Shown: in pieces, positions 43,872 to 52,983 of the stretch
Layout of the letters: every line of letters begins with the position of its first letter
How positions within the stretch are numbered: the first letter of the stretch is position 1
Assembly: GCF_025399835.1 (NCBI RefSeq)
Contig: NZ_JAODVR010000001.1
Span: 930,001 to 994,000 of the forward strand
Direction of reading: 5' to 3'
Length of the DNA: 64,000 bases
From: Haloarchaeobius sp. HME9146
GTDB taxonomy: Archaea; Halobacteriota; Halobacteria; Halobacteriales; Natrialbaceae
Translations under genes and position numbers: made by a program
The notes under the pieces: generated by a model
The model's input: only the letters and a program-made list of their open reading frames with translations
Told to the model about the DNA's origin: nothing
The model's database searches: none

Positions 43872-44960
43872 CTAAGACGGGTATTCTGGAACTCTGGACG
43901 ACCGGTCGCTCTCGGCGAAGAACGGCAGCGAGACGCGGGTCGCCGACACCTCGTCGCCGTCGACACGGACGGTAAGGTCGGTCGTCTCGGAGTCGTAGGG
44001 GACGAGCGCCATGGCGAGCGGCCGGTCCAGCGACGGGCTCTCGCACGCGCGGGTCACCTCGCCGATGGCGTCGTCACCGTCGAAGACCGCGGCTCCGGAG
44101 TCGGGGACGACCTCGGGTTCGAGTCCGACGAGTCGGCGCGACGGTTGGCCACGGTTCTCCACGCGGGAGACGACCTCCTGGCCGACGAAACAGCCCTTCT
44201 CGAAGTCCATCGCGTTCCGCAGGCCGAGGACGTTCGGGAGCCGCTCCTGGAGTTCGGTGTCGAACAGGGGCGTCCCGCCTTCGAGGGTCAGGGCATCCCA
44301 CGTCTGGTAGCCGAAGGGGGCCGCGTTCAGCCCGTGGTTGACGAGCGTGCTGAACACCGCCCTGGCGTCGTCCGCGGCACAGATGACCTCGTAGCCCTCG
44401 TCGCCGATGAGGCCGTCGCCCCGGATTACGGTGACACCTTCGTCGCCCATCGTCCCGCGGACGAACGAGAGGTGGCGGTCCGGGGTCGCGGACTTGTTGA
44501 GGACGCTCGCGACCTTCTCGGTCGACTTCGGTCCGTGGACGCCGAAGGTGGCGAAGTCGTCGGTGGCGGCCCGTAACTCGACGTCCTGGATGAACACCTT
44601 CTCGCCCCAGTCCTCGACCAGCTCGTCGGCCAGTCCCGGCGGCACGAACAGGAGCAGGCGTTCGCCAGCGTTGTAGACGTACATGTCCATCCGGATCTTG
44701 CCCTGGGGGTCGAGCAAGAGCGCGTAACAGCCCTCGCCGTCCTCACCGGGCACCCGGTTCGAGACGGCGTTGTCGACGAACTCGACCCTGTCCTCGCCGG
44801 TGACCGTGACGACGCCGTACACCATCTCGCAGACGCCGGAGACGTTCCTGACCGCCTTGTGGACTCGCTCCGGTCGCCCGTAGTGTTCGACGACGGTTCG
44901 GCCGCCGCGCTCGCCGAACGTCGCCCCGTGGTCCGCGTGGACCGACTCGATGACCGTCAT
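43872..44960 (-). CDS. YgfZ/GcvT-family folate-binding protein
   Basis: A 362-residue aminomethyltransferase-fold protein, start ATG 44960. The YgfZ signature KGCFVGQE is present (in AMDFEKGCFVGQEVVSRV), with the conserved Cys. GcvT-like upstream motifs include YGVVTVTGEDRVEFVDNAVSN and LLLDPQGKIRMDMYVY. YgfZ/IBA57 proteins bind folate and help maintain Fe-S enzymes. No glycine-cleavage genes are nearby, which favours the YgfZ role over aminomethyltransferase. Confidence 0.87.
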   Translation of the reverse strand: MTVIESVHADHGATFGERGGRTVVEHYGRPERVHKAVRNVSGVCEMVYGVVTVTGEDRVEFVDNAVSNRVPGEDGEGCYALLLDPQGKIRMDMYVYNAGERLLLFVPPGLADELVEDWGEKVFIQDVELRAATDDFATFGVHGPKSTEKVASVLNKSATPDRHLSFVRGTMGDEGVTVIRGDGLIGDEGYEVICAADDARAVFSTLVNHGLNAAPFGYQTWDALTLEGGTPLFDTELQERLPNVLGLRNAMDFEKGCFVGQEVVSRVENRGQPSRRLVGLEPEVVPDSGAAVFDGDDAIGEVTRACESPSLDRPLAMALVPYDSETTDLTVRVDGDEVSATRVSLPFFAESDRSSRVPEYPS

Positions 44961-45063
44961 TGATACCTGAGGGTTGGGCGGGTTCGCGGGTAAAGGCTCT
45001 CGTTTCTCCGGGCGATGTCTCTGGAGGCGCGAAAAACGCAGAAGCACCGCACAGGGTCGCTGT

Positions 45064-45453
45064 TCAGGCGTCGACGTCGTGGTCCGGGTCGTCCTCGACG
45101 GCGCGCTTCATGGACTCGCGGCGGGACTTGGCGTCACGGCCGGTCGCCTCGAGGAGGAACTCGTTCTTCTTGGAGACGGCGTCGCCAGCGGCTTCGAGCT
45201 CGTCCGGCGAGAGTTCGGCCGGGTTGCGCTCGACGAAATCGACCGCGAGCTTGTCCTTCTTGCCCGAGTACTCCACAGCGCCGACGACGATGCGCTCGAA
45301 GACAGGGTTCGTCGGTTCGCCGATGACATAGAGGTCGCTGCCCTTGAACTCCTCCGTACCTGTCACGGGGCCGAAGTACTCCTCGATACTCGCTTTCAGG
45401 TCCGGAATGCGCTCTTCGAGGTACTCGCCGCGTCGCATCTTGTACTCCTTCAT
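45064..45453 (-). CDS. DUF5611 family protein
   Basis: A 129-residue protein starting at ATG 45453: MKEYKMRRGEYLEERIPDLK. The central part is a beta-sheet unit (FKGSDLYVIGEPTNPVFERIVVGAVEYSGKKDKLAVDFVER), followed by helices with many Lys/Glu and an Asp tail. The sequence fits the archaeal DUF5611 family. No activity is known. It lies just upstream, on the same strand, of the YgfZ gene. Confidence 0.8.
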   Translation of the reverse strand: MKEYKMRRGEYLEERIPDLKASIEEYFGPVTGTEEFKGSDLYVIGEPTNPVFERIVVGAVEYSGKKDKLAVDFVERNPAELSPDELEAAGDAVSKKNEFLLEATGRDAKSRRESMKRAVEDDPDHDVDA

Positions 45454-45490
45454 GGATGGGACATGGGCAGGTGGGTGTTTACCTGTTTCG

Positions 45491-46594
45491 TCACTCCTCG
45501 GCGAGGTAGCCCCGTTTGCACTCGGGACAGATGTCCCCGGCGCGCAGCGAGGTCCGTGCGGCGAGTTCGGTGTTGTCACAGGCTGGACAGACGAGATCGC
45601 CGCCAGACCGCGATGGCGAGCCGGTGCCCGGGGCCCGGGCCTCGTTGGCGGAGGCGATGCCCGTCGGGGAGTTACTGGCGGCGCTGCGGGCTCGCTGGTC
45701 GACCTCCTGTTCGACGGACTGGGCACCCGTGTTGTCGATGAACTCCGCGTCGTGCCCCTTCTCGGGCTTGCCCTCGGCGTCCGTCTGCGGGTGGCCGCCT
45801 TCGAACTCGACGTCAGCCGCCTCGCCGTCGGGCGCGGTCGCATCGAAGCCGTCGTCCTCGTCCCCGTGGTCGGGCCACTCGCGCGCCTCGGTCGTGGCGT
45901 TCGCGTGGCCGCCCTCGTGCTCCGGCCACTCGCCGTGTTCGCGTTCGGTCTTCTCGGGCTCGGAGCCGTCGCCCGGGAGGATGACGCCGTCGTCGGTCTC
46001 CGGGTTCTCGTGGGGGTCTGCAGGCGCGTCCTCCACGAACTCGCCAGCGTCGTCGGCGTCCGTCGCGGTCGCCTCGGCGGTGTCGGCCTCGGCGTCGACC
46101 GCGTCACCCGCCGGTTCCGGCTCGTCGTCGCCGTCGATGATCATCGCGTCGTCGTCGGCCGCCACGGCCGCCGCGTCGTCCGGCGTCGAATCGGGACTCG
46201 CCGGCTCGTCGTCGCCGTCGACAGCCTCGTCGTCTACGACCTCGGCGTCTTCCGTCTCGGCGTCGTCGTCCGTCTCGCCCTCGCTCTCGACCGCGACATC
46301 GGGCTCGTCGTCGTCGACGAGTTCCGCGTCGGCCTCGTCGGCTGTCGCCTCGGCGACCACCTCGGCCGCGACCGTATCAGCGTCGTCTGCCGGCTCCGCC
46401 GCCGAGTCGGTCGGCTGTCCGTTCGAGACGCTCGTTACCTCGGTGTTCTCGCTGATGAGAGTCTTCTCGCCACAGCGCGCGCACACCTCGTACTCACGGA
46501 CGGTCATCACGACCTCGTTGCCCTGCTCGTCGCGCTCGTCCTCTATCTCCGTCTCGCTCCAGTCGTGACCGAGGAGCGAACACCTCAGACCCAT
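45491..46594 (-). CDS. Acidic low-complexity protein with terminal zinc ribbons
   Basis: A 367-residue protein. The N-terminus (MGLRCSLLGHDWSETEIE, then YEVCARCGEKTLISENTEV) and the C-terminus (DLVCPACDNTELAARTSLRAGDICPECKRGYL) are zinc ribbons. About 230 residues between them are almost only Asp, Glu, Ala and Ser, clearly disordered. The ends resemble the haloarchaeal DUF7093 group. It may be a nucleic-acid-associated or scaffold protein; function unknown. Both zinc ends are intact. Confidence 0.8.
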   Translation of the reverse strand: MGLRCSLLGHDWSETEIEDERDEQGNEVVMTVREYEVCARCGEKTLISENTEVTSVSNGQPTDSAAEPADDADTVAAEVVAEATADEADAELVDDDEPDVAVESEGETDDDAETEDAEVVDDEAVDGDDEPASPDSTPDDAAAVAADDDAMIIDGDDEPEPAGDAVDAEADTAEATATDADDAGEFVEDAPADPHENPETDDGVILPGDGSEPEKTEREHGEWPEHEGGHANATTEAREWPDHGDEDDGFDATAPDGEAADVEFEGGHPQTDAEGKPEKGHDAEFIDNTGAQSVEQEVDQRARSAASNSPTGIASANEARAPGTGSPSRSGGDLVCPACDNTELAARTSLRAGDICPECKRGYLAEE

Positions 46595-46754
46595 TATGAC
46601 GGCCTACCCCGTCCGGCCGTAAAAGACTTTGCCGACCTGGCAATCGGAGGGTGACGCACCGATGGCTGTGCTAGCAGGCAGCGCGGGAAGCCCAGCCAGC
46701 CACTGCTCGTCGACACCGACAGCCATCCGGGTCAGTAAGACACAGCCCACAGCG

Positions 46755-46790
46755 ACTCGGCCCGGACTGGGGACTCGGCACGGACTGGGG
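46755..46790 (+). repeat. Two tandem 18-bp repeats in a 309-bp gene-free gap
   Basis: ACTCGGCCCGGACTGGGG is followed directly by ACTCGGCACGGACTGGGG (one mismatch) and a partial third unit. The gap 46595-46903 has no other recognisable element; the divergent promoters of the acidic protein and the DUF6432 gene must lie in it. Confidence 0.7.
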
Positions 46791-46903
46791 ACTGGACCCG
46801 AATCGACGACTCCACATGAACCGACGAACCCACCGCTCGACACCCTGGCAGACCACCACGACAGGGGCAAGCGTGAAATCGTATCCGCACGAAGTGGACA
46901 CTG

Positions 46904-47200
46904 ATGAAGGCAAAGCGGGAGTTCCGGAATCGAGCCGACATCGACGTATCCGTGCTCGATGCCCTCGTAGACCGTGCCGACGACGGGATGACAGTCTTCG
47001 AGCTCCGCTCGCACGTCGAGGCGGACATCGACGACCTGGAGACGGCCCTCGCGGGGTTGAAAGAGGACGGACTCATCGTCGTCGAACAGTCGACCGGCCG
47101 GACGGTCATCAAGCCCGCGGACCAGGTCATCCCCGACCCCGAGGACCTCGCGGAGGACCCGTCGCTCATCGACGAGTTACGGAAGAAACTACCCTTCTAG
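46904..47200 (+). CDS. DUF6432 winged-helix protein
   Basis: A 98-residue protein, MKAKREFRNRADIDVSVLDALVDRADDGMTVFELRSHVEADIDDLETALAGLKEDGLIVVEQS. It is a single winged helix of the kind used in archaeal transcription regulators, matching DUF6432. A conserved acidic/basic tail follows (PDPEDLAEDPSLIDELRKKLPF). It may act as a DNA-binding regulator; target unknown. Confidence 0.87.
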   Translation: MKAKREFRNRADIDVSVLDALVDRADDGMTVFELRSHVEADIDDLETALAGLKEDGLIVVEQSTGRTVIKPADQVIPDPEDLAEDPSLIDELRKKLPF

Positions 47201-47230
47201 GCGGGCCTGTCGCCCGTCACGGCCGCTGTT

Positions 47231-48649
47231 CTAGCTGAGTGCCCGCTCGACCGCGCTGGCGACGCTCCGGGCCTTCTCCGCGAGCGCTTCCGAGACGTGC
47301 CCCGACGCCACGGCCTCGTCGAGTTCGTCGTCGTCGACGCGTTCGACGGTTCCATCCGCGTGTTTCACCACGTCGACGTGGAGGTCGACGTAGCGAGCCT
47401 CGTCGGGGAACAGCTCGACCGGCGTGCAGATGTTCACGTAGGTGCCCTTCTTTTCGCCGTCCTCGCCGCGGTAGACCGTCGGATACCACCAGCGTCCTTC
47501 CTTGAGCTTCGTGATGGCCACGTCGCCCTGCTCGCGCGGGACGCCGAGCGCGTCGTAGGTGCCGCCGCCGGACATCTGGCGTTCGAGGGTCACCTGCCCG
47601 TCGGGGTCGTAGTCCGTTATCTCGCCGCGGCCGAGGACGATGAGCCGCCCTTCGGGTTTCCCGTGCGCGAGGGCGATGCGGTCGCCGAGCAGCGGGCCGA
47701 ACTGTTCGGTGACCGCCCGGAACGGGAACTCGCCGCCGGGGTCGTCACAGACCGCCTCGACGAAGTCGACCGCCGTACTGGCGGCGCGGTGGGCCGCCTT
47801 GATGCGATGGTGGCCGATCATGGTTCGCTCGACCCCCCGGCGAATCTCGTCGAGGGCGAAGCGGCACTCGCGGCCGAACCAGACCCAGGCGGTGCCCTCA
47901 CCGGGGGCGAGCTGGTCCGGGGCGTCGTCGGGGTCGCCGCCGGCCGACGCCAGCTGGTCGTCAAGTTCCTCGGCGCGGTCGACCGCGGCCTGGAGGGCGT
48001 CGCCGAGCGCGGACATGTCCGCGTCGGCGGCCGCGCGCTGCCAGCGGACGCCCCAGCCGTCGGGTACCTCCACGGGAAGGATGTCGGTGGTGCGGACGAT
48101 TTCGGTCGCGCGCTCACCCTTGACGTTCGCGGAGACCCCCGAGCGCCCCTGCGAGAGTTCGACCAGTCCGTCGTGGACCGTGATGTCGGTCGAGAGGAGC
48201 GGGCGGTCGTCGCTCCAGGGGGCGGCCGGTTCGTGGACCTGCACGCGAACCACGTCGCCGTCATCCACGTAGCCCTCCACCGTCCGGAACGGGAGGAAGC
48301 CTTCGGTGTCGCCCAGATCGACGACCGCGCCGCTGCCGAGCGTCTCGGTGACGATACCGTCGAACACCGCCCCGCGGGGAGCGGCGCTATCCCAGTGGAG
48401 CGCGTCGACGCCCACGGTGGCGACGACCTCGCGGACCGCCGCGAGGGTCTCGCGCTCGCCGATGAGGCCGACGCCCTGCCGGTCGTCGGTCGTCTCGATC
48501 TCGACCGCGGCCGGTCTCGCAGCGAGGTCGGCCTCGTGCTCCTCGAAGCGCCGCCGGATAGGCGGGGAGGCCTGCACCACGTCGAACCCCTCCTCGAGCA
48601 GTAGCTGGGTGAGTGCGGTCGTGTAGATGCCCCGAACCCTGACCGTCAT
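47231..48649 (-). CDS. FAU-1 family RNA-binding ribonuclease
   Basis: A 472-residue protein starting at ATG 48649 (MTVRVRGIYTTALTQLLLEEG). The family combines an S1-like RNA-binding N-terminal part similar to RNase E/G (DGIVTETLGSGAVVDLGDTEGFLPF at about 95-120) with a C-terminal DUF402 domain (YPTVYRGEDGEKKGTYVNICTPVELFPDEARYVDLHVDVVKHADG). The Pyrococcus member binds AU-rich RNA and processes 5S rRNA precursors. The start overlaps the stop of the upstream 124-residue gene by four bases, so the two are coupled. Confidence 0.9.
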   Translation of the reverse strand: MTVRVRGIYTTALTQLLLEEGFDVVQASPPIRRRFEEHEADLAARPAAVEIETTDDRQGVGLIGERETLAAVREVVATVGVDALHWDSAAPRGAVFDGIVTETLGSGAVVDLGDTEGFLPFRTVEGYVDDGDVVRVQVHEPAAPWSDDRPLLSTDITVHDGLVELSQGRSGVSANVKGERATEIVRTTDILPVEVPDGWGVRWQRAAADADMSALGDALQAAVDRAEELDDQLASAGGDPDDAPDQLAPGEGTAWVWFGRECRFALDEIRRGVERTMIGHHRIKAAHRAASTAVDFVEAVCDDPGGEFPFRAVTEQFGPLLGDRIALAHGKPEGRLIVLGRGEITDYDPDGQVTLERQMSGGGTYDALGVPREQGDVAITKLKEGRWWYPTVYRGEDGEKKGTYVNICTPVELFPDEARYVDLHVDVVKHADGTVERVDDDELDEAVASGHVSEALAEKARSVASAVERALS

Positions 48650-49020
48650 AGCTGGTCGCGGGTCGGTGCGAAACGGACACGGTCGTGGACGCTCGGACCG
48701 AGCGTGAGTTCGACCGTCCCGTCGTCGAGGAGTCTGCCGTCTTCGACGAACACGCCCCAGGTGTCGAAGCGCAGCCAGCCGCGCATCTCGGCCGCGTGCG
48801 TGGTGATGTCGCAATATTCGACGGTGTGTTCGGGGTACTCGCTCGCGCTGTGGGCCATCTCCATGTCGGAGTAGACCACGTCGTTCGTCTCGAAGAACTC
48901 CATCAGCGCCGCGGCGTCGGCTTCGGTCTGCTCGGCGACGGCCGCGGAGGCTGCCTGCAGCTCGTCGGTCGACAGGCCGACCTCGCGCAAGGCGGCCTGC
49001 GTCCGCTGGTCGAAGTGCAT
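48646..49020 (-). CDS. Hypothetical haloarchaeal protein coupled to FAU-1 gene
   Basis: A 124-residue protein (MHFDQRTQAALREVGLSTDELQAAS...). It has two N-terminal helices, then a beta-rich part (VEYCDITTHAAEMRGWLRFDTWGVFVEDGRLLDDGTVELTLGPSVHDRVRF). It resembles small haloarchaeal DUF7532-type proteins; I am not certain of the number. Its stop overlaps the FAU-1 start (ATGA), suggesting a role in the same RNA-processing step. Confidence 0.75.
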   Translation of the reverse strand: MHFDQRTQAALREVGLSTDELQAASAAVAEQTEADAAALMEFFETNDVVYSDMEMAHSASEYPEHTVEYCDITTHAAEMRGWLRFDTWGVFVEDGRLLDDGTVELTLGPSVHDRVRFAPTRDQL

Positions 49021-49087
49021 ACTCGGCGCTACAGGTGGCAGGGTCTTTACTCGTACGACAGCGTCCGCGTGAGTCGGTCGTCGGGAA

Positions 49088-49273
49088 TCAGTCGTCGGCC
49101 GCGGTGCCGCCCCAGCGGGACGACGCTTCGGCCGTGGTGCGAGAAGAGGGAGGCGTGGTGGTCGTCTTCGGTTCGTCGTCGGTCGGTGTAAGTGTGGGTA
49201 CTGGTTTCTTAAAGCCGTCTTCCTCCGTCGGAAGCGGTGTGTATAGCATCTGTCGGCTGTTGTTCTCTGTCAT
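49088..49273 (-). CDS. Small disordered hypothetical protein
   Basis: A 61-residue, Thr/Pro-rich protein (MTENNSRQMLYTPLPTEEDG...). No structured domain. A TTATGA sequence about 28 nt upstream supports transcription. It could be real, but composition alone does not prove it. Confidence 0.4.
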   Translation of the reverse strand: MTENNSRQMLYTPLPTEEDGFKKPVPTLTPTDDEPKTTTTPPSSRTTAEASSRWGGTAADD

Positions 49274-49435
49274 TGTCTCGCATAGAGGAGTCCCCCATCA
49301 TAAGCTTCCCCCTATTACGCGTTATGTGGATTAATGTCATTCTAGGATTTGACGGTCGTCACCTAGGACACCGGGTCGGCACACAGCCTGCCGTAGGGGG
49401 AAGCGTTACAGGCCGGATGTCCGTACGCTTGGGCA

Positions 49436-50470
49436 ATGAGTCCACGCCGTGACCCGGTCGAGCGGGCCGCCGACCGGGCCAGTGACCTGTACGAGATCGC
49501 GACGTGGGAGCCACGCACCGAGTTCGACGGGTTCGCGGTCTCTGTCTACGAGGGGCTCCGCCCCGCTGCTCGGTTCGGCGTCATCGTCCTCGCGGGCATC
49601 CTCGCGCTCGTGCTGTTCGGCCTGGTCGCCATCGGAGCCATCACCACCCCACTGGTCGGCGGCTTCGTCGTGCTCTCCATCGTTCCCGCACTGCTCTTTG
49701 CGGTCTACGTCTACCGGAGCGACGTGACGACACAGGAGCCACTGCGGCTCGTCGTCGGTACGTTCCTGCTCGCCATCCTGTTCTCGACGTTCGCCAGCGT
49801 CGTCAACACCGTGATGAGCGCGGGCTTCAGTTTCGTCGGCCTCCCGACCAGCACGCTGCTCGGCGGCTTCGTCTACTTCTTCTTCATCGTCGCGCCCGGT
49901 GAGGAGTTCGTGAAGTGGCTCGCCATCCGCATGTACCCCTACCGGCGCCCCGAGTTCGACGCGGTCATCGACGGCGCGGTGTACGGTGCCATCGCCGGCC
50001 TCGGCTTCGCCACTATCGAGAACGCGGTCTACATCACGGGGAGCATCAACCAGGCGTCGACCGTCCCCATCGTCGACGCGGGCTCGGCCATCGCGACCGT
50101 CCGGGCGTTCGCCGGGCCGGGCCACGTCATCTACTCCGCCATCGCCGGGTTCTACCTCGGACTCGCGAAGTTCAACCGGGACTACTTCGGTCCCATCGTC
50201 GTGAAGGGCCTCCTGCTCGCGGCGCTGTTCCACGCGACCTACAACATGACCGTCAGCCGGGTCCCGCAGGTGCTCTCGACCGCACTCGACATCAGTCCCA
50301 TCGCGGCGTTCTTCGGCTACGTCGTCGTCTACGACACCGTCATCGGGCTGTTCCTCTACCGCAAGATACGGAACTACCGGCGGGCCTACGACGAGGTCGG
50401 TGCCCACCGGAACGGGGTCGCGGCGGGCGAATCCGAACTCACCGAGTTCGACCAGCCCCCGCGGTACTGA
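49436..50470 (+). CDS. PrsW family intramembrane metalloprotease
   Basis: A 344-residue membrane protein with about eight hydrophobic segments from residue 45 on. The PrsW/CAAX-like motifs are present: GEEFVKW (Glu156, Glu157), FATIEN (Glu195), GHVIYSAIAG (His230) and FHATYN (His266). In Bacillus, PrsW performs site-1 cleavage of an anti-sigma factor; archaea have no such sigma system, so the substrate here is unknown. The N-terminal 40 residues are cytosolic and polar. Confidence 0.93.
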   Translation: MSPRRDPVERAADRASDLYEIATWEPRTEFDGFAVSVYEGLRPAARFGVIVLAGILALVLFGLVAIGAITTPLVGGFVVLSIVPALLFAVYVYRSDVTTQEPLRLVVGTFLLAILFSTFASVVNTVMSAGFSFVGLPTSTLLGGFVYFFFIVAPGEEFVKWLAIRMYPYRRPEFDAVIDGAVYGAIAGLGFATIENAVYITGSINQASTVPIVDAGSAIATVRAFAGPGHVIYSAIAGFYLGLAKFNRDYFGPIVVKGLLLAALFHATYNMTVSRVPQVLSTALDISPIAAFFGYVVVYDTVIGLFLYRKIRNYRRAYDEVGAHRNGVAAGESELTEFDQPPRY

Positions 50471-50482
50471 GTTCCATCCGCC

Positions 50483-51088
50483 TCAGGCCAGCCGGTCGGT
50501 GTAGCCGTCGAGCATGTTCTCTACGTACTTCGCCATCACGTCCACCTCCAGGTGGACGAAGTCACCCGGCTCCTTCGCCGAGAGGTTCGTCAGCTCGTAC
50601 GTCGTCGGGATGATGGCGACCGCGAACTCCCCCTCGCCCTTCTCGGCGACGGTCAGGCTGATGCCGTCGAGGGTGACCGACCCCTTGTCGACGACGTACT
50701 GCTCGTAGCCCTCGGGGAGTTCGAACGTGAACCGCCAGTCCTCGCCGACCCGGTCGACCGCGAGGACCTCGGCCGTCGTGTCGACGTGACCCTGCACGAT
50801 GTGGCCGTCGAACCGCCCGTCCGCGGGCATCGCTCGCTCCAGGTTCACGAGGTCGCCCGCCTCGACGGTACCAAGGTAGGTCTTCGCGACGGTCTCCTCC
50901 GCGAGGAACACCTCGAACGTCTCCGCGTCGAACTCTTCGACGGTCAGACAGACTCCGCTGACGGCGATGCTCGCGCCGTGGCCGATGTCTTCGAGGACCA
51001 CGTCGCCCGCGATTCGCAGGCGTCGCCCGTCGTCGGTCTCTGTCACCTCGACCACCTCGCCCGTCTCCTCGACGATACCGGTGAACAT
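50483..51088 (-). CDS. ribE: Riboflavin synthase, alpha type
   Basis: A 201-residue enzyme that converts two molecules of lumazine to riboflavin. It is the bacterial-type alpha subunit with two homologous beta-barrels. Both begin with the family pattern: MFTGIVEETGEVVEV (1-15) with SIAVSGVCLTVEEF, and HIVQGHVDTTAEVLAV (about 97-112) with KGSVTLDGISLTVAE. Haloarchaea use this bacterial form instead of the archaeal RibC type. It is convergent with the PrsW gene. Confidence 0.95.
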   Translation of the reverse strand: MFTGIVEETGEVVEVTETDDGRRLRIAGDVVLEDIGHGASIAVSGVCLTVEEFDAETFEVFLAEETVAKTYLGTVEAGDLVNLERAMPADGRFDGHIVQGHVDTTAEVLAVDRVGEDWRFTFELPEGYEQYVVDKGSVTLDGISLTVAEKGEGEFAVAIIPTTYELTNLSAKEPGDFVHLEVDVMAKYVENMLDGYTDRLA

Positions 51089-51492
51089 AGCCGGGGGTTC
51101 GGGGCGGGTGGCGGAAAGGGTTGCTATCTCGGGTGCTCGTCTGCTGGTGAAACTACCGGGTGGCGCGTGCGGTCGGCGGTGCGAGCGATAGCGAGGTCGC
51201 CGACGAAAGCACGCGAGGGATGAGAAGCGCAGGCGGAGCCGAGCATCGAAATCGGCTGGGGAGGGCGTGGTGCGGTTGCGGTGCCGCGCGGGGCGGGGGC
51301 GGTCTCCACTGCCACCAGCGCGAGTGACCTGCTCGTCGCCACCAGCCACCGCCTGAACGCCATGTCGAACAGCCACCGTTTCGAGTCGACAACCGAAACC
51401 GACAATCGGTCCGACTGCGCAAGCCACCAATCTGCACTCACTCACCACTGGGTCCGCACCCTTTTTGTCGTGCTGTCGCCAACGAACTGTCG
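51089..51492 (+). other. 400-bp gene-free region
   Basis: I see no supported gene. The stretch is GC-rich, and a CCTTTTTGTCG run about 30 nt before ATG 51493 may serve as promoter of the small membrane protein. Confidence 0.5.
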
Positions 51493-51753
51493 ATGGGTCG
51501 GAGCATCATCGAATCGGTGAAACTGCTGGCGGTACTCGTGTTCGCACTCCCTGCCATCGCCGCGGGGCTGGACATGGTCTTCCTGCGCGGAGAGACCACC
51601 ATGGGTGCGGCACTGGTCGTCATCGGGGTCCTCATGATACTGGTCGAGAAGTACATCGACAGCCCGTTCGACCTCCCGGGCAAGCTGACCGGCAAGGCGG
51701 TCGATACGGTCATCAAGGAGCCCGAGGAGATCGACGAGTCGAGCAGCGAGTAG
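51493..51753 (+). CDS. Small two-span membrane protein
   Basis: An 86-residue protein with two transmembrane helices (about 8-27 KLLAVLVFALPAIAAGLDMV and 37-53 MGAALVVIGVLMILVEKY). An acidic tail follows (IDSPFDLPGKLTGKAVDTVIKEPEEIDESSSE). It resembles haloarchaeal DUF7533-type proteins. Function unknown. Confidence 0.8.
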   Translation: MGRSIIESVKLLAVLVFALPAIAAGLDMVFLRGETTMGAALVVIGVLMILVEKYIDSPFDLPGKLTGKAVDTVIKEPEEIDESSSE

Positions 51754-51768
51754 CGAGAACAGTCTTTC

Positions 51769-52979
51769 TCAGGGTGCCAGCGACCGCGGGAACGCGCCGA
51801 GTGCGCGCCCGCCGTCGGCCGTAATCACGACGAGGTCGGCGAGCCTGACCGTCCCTTCGTCTGCGTCACTGACCGTGGCATCGAGCGCCAGCACCGTCCC
51901 GGCGTCGAGTTCTGCGTCGTCGTCCAGCTCGCCGAGCAGCGGCGCTTCGCGGCGTTCCAGTCCGACGCCGTAGGCCGTCCCGTCGTCGCCGTCGAATCCG
52001 TAGGCAGCGACCTCGGCTTCGAGTTCCAGCAGCACCTCGCCGACCGTGATACCGGGTTCGAGTTCGCCGAGGGCCGCGTCGAGGGCGGTCTCGGCGGCCA
52101 GTTGCGCACGCCGGGTCCAGCCGCCGTCACCGTCGACGACGAACGTCCGGACCAGCCGGCCGTGGTAGCCGTCCTGCCCGTGGGGCGCGAGGTCGACGAC
52201 GACGGTGTCGCCCGGTTCGATGGGGTCGTCGCTCCGCGGGGTCGCCGTCCGGCCCGCGACGCCGATGGCGGTCGTCCCGGGGTGGACGCCCTCGGCTGCG
52301 AGGGCGGCGTTGGCCTCCCACCGCAGCCGGAGCGCGGTGAGGGGGGCGTCGTTCCAGACGAGGGGGCCGTCGTGGTCGTGGCCCTCGTCGCTGTCGTCAC
52401 CGGCGCTGTGGCTGTGGCCGTGGCCGTGGGCGTGTCCGCTGTGGCCATGGCCGTGCCCTGGGTCTTCCTCGGTGAGGTCACCGGGTTCGGCCTCGGCCAG
52501 AACTTCGGCGACGCGGCGCATGCCCGCACAGGCCGCCGACTGGACCGTTGTCTGGCGGAGCTGTTCGGCGTCGGTCTTCGTCTCCCTTGCCTGGTCGACG
52601 ACCGCGGTCGAGGCCACCTCGAAGCCCTCGTTCTCCAGGTACAGCGCGGCGTCGTGGGGGACCGTTCGGGGGTCAGGACGGTGCCGGACAGCCCGAGGTC
52701 GTCGAGTACCGTTGCGACGCGGGTGCCCGTCGGGATGTCCTCGCCTGCGGGAAGAACCTGCGCGTCGGGGTACGCTTCCGTCGCGGCGTCGGGTGCCTCG
52801 GGCGCGAGCAACAGCGCCTGCTCATCGGTGACGACGACCGCGAGTTCGCCCTCGATTTGTGCAGTTCGGGCGAGATAGCGAAGCGTCGGGTCGGACTCGC
52901 GGCCGACGTGGATGAACGCACAGGCATCGCGGGCTCGCAGCTCGCGCTGGACGGGCTCGAAATCGATTGAAAGCGACAT
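51769..52979 (-). pseudogene. M24 (creatinase/prolidase-fold) protein with one frameshift and His-rich insert
   Basis: One frame (52979 to about 52665) encodes the N-terminal creatinase-like domain (MSLSIDFEPVQRELRARDACAFIHVG ... VLDDLGLSGTVLTPE). A second frame from about 52664 to 51769 continues it (VPHDAALYLENEGFEVAS ...). Restoring one base at 52663-52664 gives 403 residues. The C-terminal M24 fold keeps the first metal Asp (VVVDLAP), but the second Asp aligns with Arg (GRLVRT), the GHG His with Tyr (AYGVGLE), the TIEP Glu with Asp and the last Glu with Ala (VRLADLV). It should therefore not be an active metallopeptidase. A His/Asp/Gly segment (HGHGHSGHAHGHGHSHS, near 52440-52390) is inserted. 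The frameshift beside a C/G run may be an assembly error. Confidence 0.8.
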
Positions 52980-52983
52980 GGCC

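Noticed and set aside
50483-51448. Extended riboflavin synthase frame of 321 codons
   Set aside because: The added N-terminus is Arg-rich without similarity; MFTGIVEE is the invariant family start.
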